Of a DNA stretch of 36,301 nucleotides, positions 6,899-14,185 are shown in pieces. Source of the DNA: Clostridia bacterium (GTDB lineage: Bacteria > Bacillota > Clostridia > Oscillospirales > CAG-272). The stretch is from NCBI GenBank assembly GCA_017625065.1, contig JAGALS010000094.1, forward strand, positions 1-36,301. The letters are read 5' to 3'. The notes beneath the pieces were generated by a model. The model saw nothing but the letters and a program-made list of their open reading frames with translations, made no database searches and was not told the origin of the DNA. The first letter of the stretch is position 1. Each line of letters begins with the position of its first letter. The translations under genes and the position numbers were made by a program.

Positions 6899-8440
6899 AT
6901 GGAAAGAAACGAGGAACGAAACGGCCGCGTGCAATTGGAATTCACCGATAAGACGCAGCCCGTGGAGCACACGGCAGAGATCGCTCTGCCCGATTATCGC
7001 AGTGAGATCAGTCGGCTGCTATGGGTGCGACCCATTTTTATGCCGCCCACGCATTTTATCGGGGGCGGCAAGGCGGATTTTTCGGGACCCGTTCGCTACA
7101 ATATTCTTTATACGGGCCCGGACGGTGCGCTTTACAGCGCCGATAGCGAGGAGGACTATGCCTTTTCGGTGCCGCTGGAATCGCTTGCGGATTTTGATAT
7201 GTCGGAAGGGATCGCGCTCTCGGCGGAGCTTTGTCCCGATGCCGTTATCAGCCGCGTAACGGGGCCGCGCAAGCTGTCGGTCCGCTGTCGGATGCGTGTG
7301 CGTGTCAAGGGGTACGCGGTCAAAAATCTGACCCCGCATCTGAAGGGCGATGATGAAAAAGAAGATGACGTTCGCCGTCTTTGCGATATGGCGGAAAGCG
7401 GTCGTGTGCTCATTGGCGAGAGCGAGCGATTTGAGCTGAGCGATCAGTTTGAGCCCGATGCGGGAGAAGGAGAATTGCGCCTTATTTGCGCGAACGGTAG
7501 CGTTTTTTTGCCCGATGTGACAGCTTCAAGCGATACGGTCCGCTGTCGGGGCGAGGCGGTGATCTCTGTGATGCTTTGCCGCGAAAGCAGCAGCAAAGAG
7601 CAGGGCGTGCCCTTCACGGCGGTGCGCCGCATTCCCTTTGAGCAGGAGGTCGATGTCAAGGGGATAACACCCGAATGTGATGCCCGTGCTATGGGCACGG
7701 TCGGGGGTATTGACGTCACGGTCGAGGATGGCAGGGTGCAGCTGAATGCGCAGCTCTCTCTGCACGCCGAGGGGCAGACCGAGGAGGGCGTTTTGCTTTG
7801 CCGCGACGTCTTTTTGCCCGGCTCGCGTGCCGAATGCCAGATGCGTGAGGAAAAGCTGTGGCGCGCAGGGAGCTGCGGCAACCGCAATTTCAGTGTTTCG
7901 GGTGAGCGTTCGCTCGCCGAGCTTGGCGTGCCTTCCGATATCAATGTCTTGTATAGCTTTGCCGATGCCGAGGTCAAGGAGCATCACACAAAGGGCGAGC
8001 GTGCTGCACTTAGCGGAGAGATGCATTGCCACGTGCTTTACAGCCGCGAGGGTGAATACGGCGTCGCCGAGCTTACGGTGCCGTTTTCCACAGCGCTGGA
8101 GAAGGACGAGGACGATATCAGCGTGCAGTGCTGCGTTCCCGTGTGTCGGGTAAGCATTTCGCGGGATGCGCTGCGCGCCGATGCCGAGATCCAGCTCGCG
8201 CTGCGCTGCAGCAAAAGCTCTCCCGTCAAGATTTTGTCGGAAGCGACCTTTGTCACGTCCCAACCGATGCCTCGCGCGGATCTTGAGATCTGCTATCCCA
8301 CGGAGGATGACACACTGTGGAACGTGGGTAAGCGCTATGGGGTGTCGCCCGATGTGCTCGCCGCCGCCAACGGCCTTTCTGCCGAGGCACCGGGCGAGGC
8401 CGATTCCTTGCAGGGTGTGCGCTATTTATTGATACCGTGA
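6899..8440 (+). CDS. SipL-like spore protein (SPOCS/DUF3794 domains plus LysM)
   Basis: 513 residues, close to the size of C. difficile SipL. The body contains repeated SPOCS (DUF3794) units, seen as beta-rich stretches such as LSVRCRMRVRVKGYAV, VRCRGEAVISVMLC and AALSGEMHCHVLY. The last 50 residues form a LysM domain (EDDTLWNVGKRYGVSPDVLAAANGL). In C. difficile, SipL binds SpoIVA through its LysM domain and is needed to assemble the spore coat around the forespore; the role here is inferred from this match. ATG 6899 follows AAAGGAG. A sigma-E-like promoter lies upstream and a repeat with T-tract hairpin downstream. Other clostridial SPOCS-LysM proteins share the layout, so orthology to SipL is likely but not proven. 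Confidence 0.85.
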   Translation: MERNEERNGRVQLEFTDKTQPVEHTAEIALPDYRSEISRLLWVRPIFMPPTHFIGGGKADFSGPVRYNILYTGPDGALYSADSEEDYAFSVPLESLADFDMSEGIALSAELCPDAVISRVTGPRKLSVRCRMRVRVKGYAVKNLTPHLKGDDEKEDDVRRLCDMAESGRVLIGESERFELSDQFEPDAGEGELRLICANGSVFLPDVTASSDTVRCRGEAVISVMLCRESSSKEQGVPFTAVRRIPFEQEVDVKGITPECDARAMGTVGGIDVTVEDGRVQLNAQLSLHAEGQTEEGVLLCRDVFLPGSRAECQMREEKLWRAGSCGNRNFSVSGERSLAELGVPSDINVLYSFADAEVKEHHTKGERAALSGEMHCHVLYSREGEYGVAELTVPFSTALEKDEDDISVQCCVPVCRVSISRDALRADAEIQLALRCSKSSPVKILSEATFVTSQPMPRADLEICYPTEDDTLWNVGKRYGVSPDVLAAANGLSAEAPGEADSLQGVRYLLIP

Positions 8441-8533
8441 TAGGATTTTTTGAACAAAATGCTTAAAAAAAGATCACAAGAGTCAATCTCAACTTACGAA
8501 GACTTGATGACCAGGCAAAGAACATTGGCAATA

Positions 8534-8696
8534 AAAAAGGGCTCCCTTGTCGTAAGACAAAGAAGCCCTTGGCTTCTTTTTGAAGAACGCTTTGCGTTCT
8601 TCGTGGAGCATCCCACGTAAGCGGGTGAGGGATTGTTTTTCACAACCCCCCGTCGCCTATTGGCGCCACCTCCCCTTGCACAGGGGAGGCGTTTTT
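8534..8696. repeat. Palindromic intergenic repeat, copy C (long form), with terminators
   Basis: Same layout as copy A: GGGCTCCCTTGTCGTAAGAC, AAGAAGCCC-TT-GGCTTCTT, GAAGAACGC-TTT-GCGTTCTTC, a short hairpin, GGGATTGT / ACAACCCC and the end CCTCCCCTTGCACAGGGGAGG followed by GTTTTT. The last stem carries compensating changes relative to copy A (CCCC/GGGG), so its pairing is preserved. Lies between the convergent SipL-like and dehydrogenase genes. Confidence 0.8.
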
Positions 8697-8715
8697 ATGT
8701 AGTGGCTCTATGCGA

Positions 8716-9834
8716 TCAGTTTTCCCAGGGGAACTTGTACTGCGTCAGACCCAGCTTGTCGCGCACAGCGCAGATCTCAGCCTGCACGGACTCGTTGATC
8801 GGAACGCCGGCCTCGCGTGCCAGACGGACCTCGTGCTCCTTCTCGCCTGCGGTGTAGATGCGCTCTGCACCGGGTGCGCGTTTAGCGGAGCGGACCTCGC
8901 GGATGATGTCGCCTGCCTTCTTGCGGCAAACGTCCTCGCCAAGGAAGTGATCGGTATCGATCGCGATGAAGAAGTGGCCAAGGTGGAAGGGAACCTTCTC
9001 GCCGTTCTTGCCCTTGCCGGAGAGTGCCTTGCCGTAGCTGCCGTCCTGCAGAACTGCGCTCAGGAACTCAACGAACATTGCGTAGCCATAGCCCTTGTAG
9101 CCGCCCTGCTCCTCACCGGGGCCACCCAGCGTGCAAAGAGCTGCCTCGCCGCGGCCCATAGCCTTCAGCGCATCGCCTGCAAGACCGACGTAAGCATTGC
9201 CGTCAGCGGCAACCAAAGCGCCTGCGGGTGCGTTCTTGCCAAGGCGCTCGTAGTACTCCAGCTTACCGTTCTGGTAGGTGGAGGTCGCGCAGTCAAGGTT
9301 GAAATCGAAAGCCTCGTCGGTGGGCACGCCCAGGGTCAGGGGGTTGGTGCCGAACATACCCTCAACACCAAAGGTGGGGGCAACGGTGGGACGCGCGTTG
9401 GTGCCCGTCAGGCCAATGCAGCCTGCCTTGGCAGCCATAGAGGTGTAGTAGCCTGCGATACCGTAGTGGCAGGAGTTGCGGACAACGACCATACCCATAC
9501 CGTATTTCTTAGCCTTCTCAATTGCCATCTTCATCGACTTGTAGCCGATGACCTGGCCCATACCGTCGTGACCGTCCACAACAGCGGTGGTCTCGGTCTC
9601 CTTGATGATCTCAAAGTTGGTAACGGGGTTCTGAATGCCTGCCTCAATGCGGTCCAGATAGATCGGCTTGAAGCGGTTGCAGCCGTGAGACTCGATGCCG
9701 CGCTTGTCGCTCTCAAGGAGCACGTCAGCGCAGATCTCGGCGTCCTCGCGGGGAATGCCGTAGCCTACAAAAGCGTCGGTTACAAAGTTGGTGATCGTCT
9801 TCCAATCGACGACCGTGGTTTTTACGTTTGCCAT
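8716..9834 (-). CDS. LDH2-family NAD(P)-dependent dehydrogenase (malate/lactate/ureidoglycolate type)
   Basis: 372-residue cytoplasmic oxidoreductase of the LDH2/MDH2 fold, which oxidises 2-hydroxy acids or reduces imines and keto acids. Visible are ESHGCNRF (catalytic His50 region), VDGHDGMGQVIG, VVVRNSCHYGIAGYY, the cofactor region TGTNARPTVAPTFG and GTNPLTLGVPT, and EEQGGYKGYGYAMFVEFLSAVL near the end. Known relatives act on malate, sulfolactate, ureidoglycolate or diketogulonate; the sequence does not decide which. The ATG at 9834 has GGAAGG at suitable distance and a promoter at 9901-9929. Monocistronic, no pathway partners next to it. Confidence 0.88.
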   Translation of the reverse strand: MANVKTTVVDWKTITNFVTDAFVGYGIPREDAEICADVLLESDKRGIESHGCNRFKPIYLDRIEAGIQNPVTNFEIIKETETTAVVDGHDGMGQVIGYKSMKMAIEKAKKYGMGMVVVRNSCHYGIAGYYTSMAAKAGCIGLTGTNARPTVAPTFGVEGMFGTNPLTLGVPTDEAFDFNLDCATSTYQNGKLEYYERLGKNAPAGALVAADGNAYVGLAGDALKAMGRGEAALCTLGGPGEEQGGYKGYGYAMFVEFLSAVLQDGSYGKALSGKGKNGEKVPFHLGHFFIAIDTDHFLGEDVCRKKAGDIIREVRSAKRAPGAERIYTAGEKEHEVRLAREAGVPINESVQAEICAVRDKLGLTQYKFPWEN

Positions 9835-9900
9835 TGCTTGATACCTTCCGTTCTTCATTTTTATATTTGGGAGCATCAGCAAAAGCTCCCGATCGTTTTT

Positions 9901-9929
9901 ATTGTAGCATAAATTTTGGAAAAAGACAA
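9901..9929 (-). promoter_or_regulatory. Promoter of the LDH2-family gene
   Basis: On the minus strand: TTGTCT (9929-9924), 17-bp spacer, TACAAT (9906-9901). Confidence 0.7.
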
Positions 9930-10126
9930 GCCCCCAACGCAACTTTTCCATCTTTTATATATTTGGGGAAGCTGCGCGGCCCTTCTTTGTGCAAGATGGA
10001 GATGGGACAAGATGAGAAAGACGAAAAAAATCCGTCCAATTGTTTCAAAAAAGTAAATAAATGATTTAAAGAGCGAATATTTTTTGCAAAAACACCAAAA
10101 ACAGAGAAGAGTTTCCAAAAAACTTA

Positions 10127-10155
10127 TTGACAAAAAGGGCAACTTATATTATAAT
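10127..10155 (+). promoter_or_regulatory. Perfect sigma-A promoter of the surface protein gene
   Basis: TTGACA (10127-10132), 17-bp spacer, TATAAT (10150-10155). Transcription should start near 10162, which argues against the ATG at 10167 and for the one at 10191. Confidence 0.9.
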
Positions 10156-10190
10156 GGTGACACAGTATGAAAAAAAGGAAGGTATTAACC

Positions 10191-11771
10191 ATGCGTAAAC
10201 TTCTTGCAGTCCTTTTGGCTGCTATAATGCTTGTTGGTGTACTTGCCGCTCTGCCTGCTTCTGCAGAAACCACCGGTACCCCCGGCGTTTCCGGATTTGA
10301 CGGCACGACCGCTGCGGACACCCCCGATCTGTTGATCACCGAGGTCCTGGTCAATTCCAAGACCAATGACCCCACTCTGAACGATCAGATGCAAGAGGGC
10401 GACGTTGCAACCTGGTTCTCTCCCGATGCGTTCGACTATATCGAGATCTACAACGCCGGCAGCGAGCCGGTGGACCTGTACAGCTACTCCATTGCAAGAT
10501 CGTGGAACAATAGCTTCTTTAAAGCTACAAGCGAAACTGTCGGCCAGTTCAACAAAGTGATGCAGCTCTGCGAGGGGCCTCTTCTGAGCCATCCCGATGC
10601 AACCGGCGTCGGCTTTAACAGCATATATGATTCTGTTTTAAATCCCGAGGCCAACGATGCAGTGCTGATGCCCGGTCAGTTTGCCGTGATCTGGTTCTAT
10701 GGCACGGGTACTATGGAGGTTACCGCCAAGAAGGGCGGTCCCATAGGCTTCGATGAATTCAAGAGCCACTACGGTATGCCCGAGGACACGATCGTTATCG
10801 CTGTTCCCGGTATCGTTAGTGATAAAGGAGAATCCTTTGATCTGGCTCCCAACTATACCTACGCACTGGTCAAAAATGGCTTCAATAAGGCAGACCGTGT
10901 GGCAAGCGGTCCTTGGGGTGACTCGCCCGCAATGACCGACAGCGGCAGAGAAAATGTCGTTTGTATGTTTGACTACATCCTTCATAACGCCGTTGGTATT
11001 TACAGTAATACCAACATGGACGATATGGCTGCTTACTACGTTCCCGCAAGCTGCAAGCCCGAGGTTCTGAATGCAGTCAACTGGAAGGGCTGCGTGACCG
11101 ACGAAGAAAAGGCGGCATACGTGGAGTTAAATGACTACGTAGAGGCAGAATTCACACACACCTACCGTAGCAGCGCGATCCTGTCCTACGCAAACGTGCC
11201 CTCCCCCGGCACGATGCCCGCATGGCAGTGGGCATACGTTGATCCGATCGGTGAAACGACCACGGTCGGTAACGTGCCTTACACCCACGGCTTGCAGGCG
11301 TTGAGCGCAGCCGCAGGCGCTGACTATGACAAGGTGATGCAGTCTTTGGTCACCGACTGGGATGACGAGGCGACTGCCGCTTTGATCAAGAAGGACGGCG
11401 ATCTGGATGTTACCGAGACCGATGGCAAGTTTGCATGGAGCACCAATTGCTTGAATGCTCTGATCACCGAAACCGCTGATGCGATCACCGGCGACGGCGG
11501 TAGCGCAGAGGTCAAGATCGACTACTCCAAGAACTTCGTCAGCCGTGACGAGCTGGAAAGAAGACACAACTTGAAGAATAAGAGCACAACCGAGGAAGGC
11601 GGCCTGCCGATCTGGGTACTGATCCTGATCATTGTTGGCGGTGTTGTTCTGGTTGCCGGCATTGCTGTGGTTGTCATCATTATTATTAAGAAGAAGAATA
11701 GACCCGTTGCCGCAGACGACATTGCTGCTGAGGGTGAGATTCAGGTCGTTGATGAGACCGACGCAGAATAA
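10191..11771 (+). CDS. Surface protein: signal peptide, lamin-tail-like domain, C-terminal membrane anchor
   Basis: 526 residues. MRKLLAVLL begins a classical signal peptide with cleavage expected after ALPASA. Residues about 45-110 match a lamin tail domain: LLITEVLVNS, then FDYIEIYNAGSEPVDLYSYSI. These domains occur in secreted bacterial proteins, often with nucleases or CotH. The middle has no recognised motif. Near the C-terminus GLPIWVLILIIVGG begins a membrane helix, followed by KKKNRP and an acidic tail, giving a single-pass anchor with the bulk outside. ATG 10191 has AAGGAAGG upstream; ATG 10167 has none. Perfect promoter and good ribosome binding site suggest high expression. Function unknown. 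Confidence 0.85.
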   Translation: MRKLLAVLLAAIMLVGVLAALPASAETTGTPGVSGFDGTTAADTPDLLITEVLVNSKTNDPTLNDQMQEGDVATWFSPDAFDYIEIYNAGSEPVDLYSYSIARSWNNSFFKATSETVGQFNKVMQLCEGPLLSHPDATGVGFNSIYDSVLNPEANDAVLMPGQFAVIWFYGTGTMEVTAKKGGPIGFDEFKSHYGMPEDTIVIAVPGIVSDKGESFDLAPNYTYALVKNGFNKADRVASGPWGDSPAMTDSGRENVVCMFDYILHNAVGIYSNTNMDDMAAYYVPASCKPEVLNAVNWKGCVTDEEKAAYVELNDYVEAEFTHTYRSSAILSYANVPSPGTMPAWQWAYVDPIGETTTVGNVPYTHGLQALSAAAGADYDKVMQSLVTDWDDEATAALIKKDGDLDVTETDGKFAWSTNCLNALITETADAITGDGGSAEVKIDYSKNFVSRDELERRHNLKNKSTTEEGGLPIWVLILIIVGGVVLVAGIAVVVIIIIKKKNRPVAADDIAAEGEIQVVDETDAE

Positions 11772-11801
11772 TTGATACACCCCTGTGACGGGGTGGTTCC
11801 C

Positions 11802-11834
11802 AAAGGGGTTGCCGCCGCGGGCGGCAACCCCTTT
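11802..11834 (+). terminator. Strong 15-bp stem-loop, probable terminator
   Basis: AAAGGGGTTGCCGCC pairs perfectly with GGCGGCAACCCCTTT across GCG. The T-tract is weak (TTTCCTATCTTT), so termination is plausible, not certain. A smaller ACCCC...GGGGT hairpin lies just before it. Confidence 0.6.
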
Positions 11835-11840
11835 CCTATC

Positions 11841-12110
11841 TTTGAAAAACCGCGCAATGCGGCGTTGCTCCTCGGATAAAGCGGCTTGACGTACGAAGGT
11901 ACGCCTTCGCCTTGCTTTCCCGCGGTGCGTCTTGCCTTGCACGATTTTTCTTCGATAGACTTTGAAAAACCGCGCAATGCGGCGTTGCTCCTCGGATAAA
12001 GCGGCTCGACGTACGAAGGTACGCCTTCGCCTTGCTTTCCCGCGGTGTGTCTTGCCTTGCACGATTTTTCTTCGATAGACTTTGAAAAACCGCGCGATGC
12101 GGCGTTGCTC
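11841..12110. repeat. 120-bp tandem direct repeat, 2.25 copies
   Basis: Units begin TTTGAAAAACCGCGC at 11841, 11961 and 12081, exactly 120 bp apart. The first two units differ at only a few bases; the third is cut after about 30 bp at GCGTTGCTC. Each unit holds CGTAC-GAAG-GTACG and CCGC...GCGG hairpins. Because 120 is a multiple of three, it creates a repetitive open frame on the minus strand that I do not regard as coding. Confidence 0.9.
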
Positions 12111-12134
12111 ATTAGCAAAGCCTTCCATTATAAT
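12105..12134 (+). promoter_or_regulatory. Promoter of the sugar isomerase gene, -35 inside the repeat end
   Basis: TTGCTC (12105-12110), 18-bp spacer, TATAAT (12129-12134). The -35 consists of the last bases of the truncated third repeat unit. A TGCCGC-GTT-GCGGCA hairpin (12145-12159) follows in the leader just before the ribosome binding site. Confidence 0.5.
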
Positions 12135-12173
12135 TAAAATGAAATGCCGCGTTGCGGCAGAAAGGAACTGATT

Positions 12174-13142
12174 ATGAAATTAAGTGTTCTTGCCAATCTT
12201 TATGGCGCAAAATCTCTTGACGAGACCCTCTCGATCCTGTCCTCTCTCGGCGTGCATACCGTAGAGATCGGCGCGGGTGGCTATCCCGGTAAGGCGCATT
12301 GCGACCCCGAAAAGCTGCTTGCCGACCCCGCGGCGCTTGAGGAATTCAAGGCGACCTTCCGCAAATACGACGTGGAGATCTGCGCGCTGGCGGCGCACGG
12401 CAACGCGCTGCACCCCGACAAAAAGATCGCCGCACAGTTTGACAAGGATTTCCGCAATGCGATCCTGCTTGCCGAAAAGCTGGGCGTTGATACGGTGATC
12501 ACCTTCTCGGGCTGCCCCGGCGACAGCGAAAATTCGCTTTACCCCAACTGGGTGACCTGCCCCTGGCCCGAGGATTTCCTCACGATCTTGGATTGGCAGT
12601 GGAACGAAAAGCTGATCCCCTATTGGAAGGAAGCCGGCGCGTTTGCCAAGGAGCACAACGTTCCCCATATCGCCTTTGAGATGCATCCCGGCTTTTGCGT
12701 TTACAATCCCGAAACGCTGTTGCGCCTGCGCGCGGCTGTCGGCGATGTGATCGGCGCAAACTTCGACCCCTCTCACCTCATCTGGCAGGGGATGGATCCC
12801 GTCGCAGCCATTCGCGAGCTGGCGGGCGCTATTTACCACGTGCACGCAAAGGACACCAAGATCGACACCTACAACACCGCGAAGAACGGCGTTCTGGATA
12901 CCAAGCATTACAGCGACGAGCTGCACCGCGCTTGGGTATTCCGCACCGTCGGCTACGGCAACGGCGAGACCTATTGGCGCGATCTTGTCAGCAACCTGCG
13001 TCTTGTGGGCTATGACCGTGTGCTTTCCATTGAGCACGAGGATAGCTTGATGACCATTGACGAAGGTCTGCAAAAGGCAGTTGCCTTCCTCAAGGGCATT
13101 ATCATCACCGAGGAAAAGCCCACCACAATGAGCTGGGCATAA
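12174..13142 (+). CDS. Sugar phosphate isomerase/epimerase (AP endonuclease 2-like TIM barrel)
   Basis: 322-residue cytoplasmic TIM-barrel protein of the family that includes xylose isomerase-like epimerases, IolE and tagatose/psicose epimerases. The metal-binding acids are visible in order: IAFEMHPGF, GANFDPSHLIW, YHVHAKDTK and VLSIEHEDS. The N-terminus (KLSVLANLYGAKSLDETLSI) and SLGVHTVEIGAGGYPGK fit the usual first strands. In related proteins the substrate is a keto- or inosose-type sugar, often from plant or host glycans, which would fit the carbohydrate locus further along; exact substrate unknown. ATG 12174 follows GAAAGGAAC. A strong terminator follows. Confidence 0.85.
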   Translation: MKLSVLANLYGAKSLDETLSILSSLGVHTVEIGAGGYPGKAHCDPEKLLADPAALEEFKATFRKYDVEICALAAHGNALHPDKKIAAQFDKDFRNAILLAEKLGVDTVITFSGCPGDSENSLYPNWVTCPWPEDFLTILDWQWNEKLIPYWKEAGAFAKEHNVPHIAFEMHPGFCVYNPETLLRLRAAVGDVIGANFDPSHLIWQGMDPVAAIRELAGAIYHVHAKDTKIDTYNTAKNGVLDTKHYSDELHRAWVFRTVGYGNGETYWRDLVSNLRLVGYDRVLSIEHEDSLMTIDEGLQKAVAFLKGIIITEEKPTTMSWA

Positions 13143-13147
13143 AAAGC

Positions 13148-13188
13148 AAAAGCTGTGCGCGATGCAATGCATCGCGCACAGCTTTTTT
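13148..13188 (+). terminator. Bidirectional terminator
   Basis: AAAAGCTGTGCGCGATGC pairs perfectly with its complement across AAT, followed by TTTTTTA. Shared by the convergent sugar isomerase and AbrB-like genes. Confidence 0.9.
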
Positions 13189-13206
13189 ATAATAGAAAAA
13201 AAGAGA

Positions 13207-13449
13207 TCAAAGCTTCTTCAGCTCATCCAGGCACGCGCGGCAGATGCGCTTGCCCGAAAACAGCACAATATCATCGGCATTGGAGCAAAAGGAGCAAGCA
13301 GGCTGATATTTTTGCAGAACAATGCGGCCTTCGTCGGTAAAGATCTCTAACGTGTCCTTGACCTTGATATCAAGGGCGCGGCGAATTTCGATCGGCAGTA
13401 CAAAGCGTCCAAGCTCGTCCACTTGGCGTGTCATTCCGGTAGATTTCAT
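13207..13449 (-). CDS. AbrB/SpoVT-type transcriptional regulator with a four-cysteine tail
   Basis: 80 residues. The first 47 match the AbrB swapped-hairpin DNA-binding domain closely: MKSTGMTRQVDELGRFVLP, then EIRRALDI and DTLEIF. The tail is unlike Bacillus AbrB: Cys52-x2-Cys55 and Cys70-x2-Cys73, a likely zinc site for multimerisation. AbrB proteins repress post-exponential genes; here the targets are unknown. ATG 13449 follows AAAAGGAGAG. A perfect promoter lies at 13510-13538, and the upstream region contains two TTGTCGAA sequences resembling Spo0A boxes. It ends against the shared terminator at 13148-13188. Confidence 0.9.
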   Translation of the reverse strand: MKSTGMTRQVDELGRFVLPIEIRRALDIKVKDTLEIFTDEGRIVLQKYQPACSFCSNADDIVLFSGKRICRACLDELKKL

Positions 13450-13509
13450 AATAACTCTCTCCTTTTGTCATTTTTTCATATTTTCTTGCAGGGTTCGACC
13501 CGTGACACT

Positions 13510-13538
13510 ATTATAATACATCGAAAATTGGTTGTCAA
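13510..13538 (-). promoter_or_regulatory. Consensus promoter of the AbrB-type gene
   Basis: On the minus strand: TTGACA (13538-13533), 17-bp spacer, TATAAT (13515-13510). Confidence 0.85.
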
Positions 13539-13596
13539 TGTCCAAAAATGGAAATTTATGGAATGTTCATATTTGCAAAAAATTTCCAACTCTTCA

Positions 13597-13683
13597 TTGT
13601 CGAACGGGGGCGATTTTTAGCGGCAAAAATGCACACCAACGTCGAGCCTTGTCGAAATTTGCGAGCGGTTTTCTCATACCGTT
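13597..13683. other. Intergenic region with two TTGTCGAA boxes and the 19-bp hairpin element, copy 2
   Basis: The 316-bp gap 13450-13765 separates the AbrB-type gene and a divergent small membrane protein gene. It holds TTGTCGAA at 13597-13604 and 13649-13656, both containing the Spo0A-box core TGTCGAA, and the 19-bp element GCGGTTTTCTCATACCGTT at 13665-13683. The second box lies inside the repeated element, so it may be part of the repeat and not a true operator. No ORF is convincing here. Confidence 0.5.
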
Positions 13684-13765
13684 ATGTATCTTTTTTGATT
13701 TTTGATTGAAAAAGGACGGGTCTGGCAAAAATGGAAAAGAGGTGCAAAAAAGGGGGGGAGAAAAT

Positions 13766-14029
13766 ATGATCAAGGGGTGCCAAAGGGAGATGATCGTGAT
13801 GCAAACGCAGGACAGCACACTGTTTGAAAGCGCGTATTTCATTTTGAGGCGCCAAAGAGTGCCGCCAAGCAAGCAGGATATGGTGGCTGAAGCAAATCGC
13901 ATCATTGGTGTGGGCAGCGGCTATCTTGCGGGCAAACGAAAAAAAGGGCGACGGCTGTGGCTGTTTGCATTGGGCTTTGCTTGCGGTGCTTTGCTTGCCG
14001 CTTTCTTTATACTTTTATTATATACTTGA
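13766..14029 (+). CDS. Small single-pass membrane protein of unknown function
   Basis: 87 residues. The N-terminal 60 are soluble and mixed in charge (TLFESAYFILRRQR, MVAEANRIIGVGSGYL). A basic KRKKGRR then leads into one membrane helix (LWLFALGFACGALLAAFFILLL) at the very C-terminus, as in tail-anchored proteins. ATG 13766 follows GGGGGGAG; upstream in-frame codons have no ribosome binding site. It precedes the RNase J gene on the same strand, and the RNase J promoter overlaps its last codons. I do not recognise a family. Confidence 0.7.
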   Translation: MIKGCQREMIVMQTQDSTLFESAYFILRRQRVPPSKQDMVAEANRIIGVGSGYLAGKRKKGRRLWLFALGFACGALLAAFFILLLYT

Positions 14030-14054
14030 CAAGAATTATAATTTGATGTATAAT
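14026..14054 (+). promoter_or_regulatory. Perfect promoter of the RNase J gene, overlapping the upstream stop
   Basis: TTGACA (14026-14031), 17-bp spacer, TATAAT (14049-14054). The TGA of the upstream gene lies inside the -35. A 5' leader of about 125 nt follows, with weak potential hairpins and no obvious known riboswitch. Confidence 0.88.
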
Positions 14055-14185
14055 AAAATGAATACGTTTGCTTGGAGCTTGCAGCAGACCGCCACCCGAT
14101 GCGGGGATGAGATACGCCCGATTTCAAGGGGGCTTTGTGGATATATCGCACAATGGTACGTGCAAAAATAAGATAAGGAGATTTT

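Noticed and set aside
10167-10190. Upstream ATG for the surface protein
   Set aside because: It lies about 5 nt from the expected transcription start and has no ribosome binding site; ATG 10191 has both a proper site and a standard signal peptide.
11127-12128. 333-codon minus-strand frame with a 40-residue repeat (RRIARFFK...)
   Set aside because: Arises because the DNA repeat is 120 bp, a multiple of three; it runs antisense through the surface protein gene, so the repeat is not taken as protein-coding.
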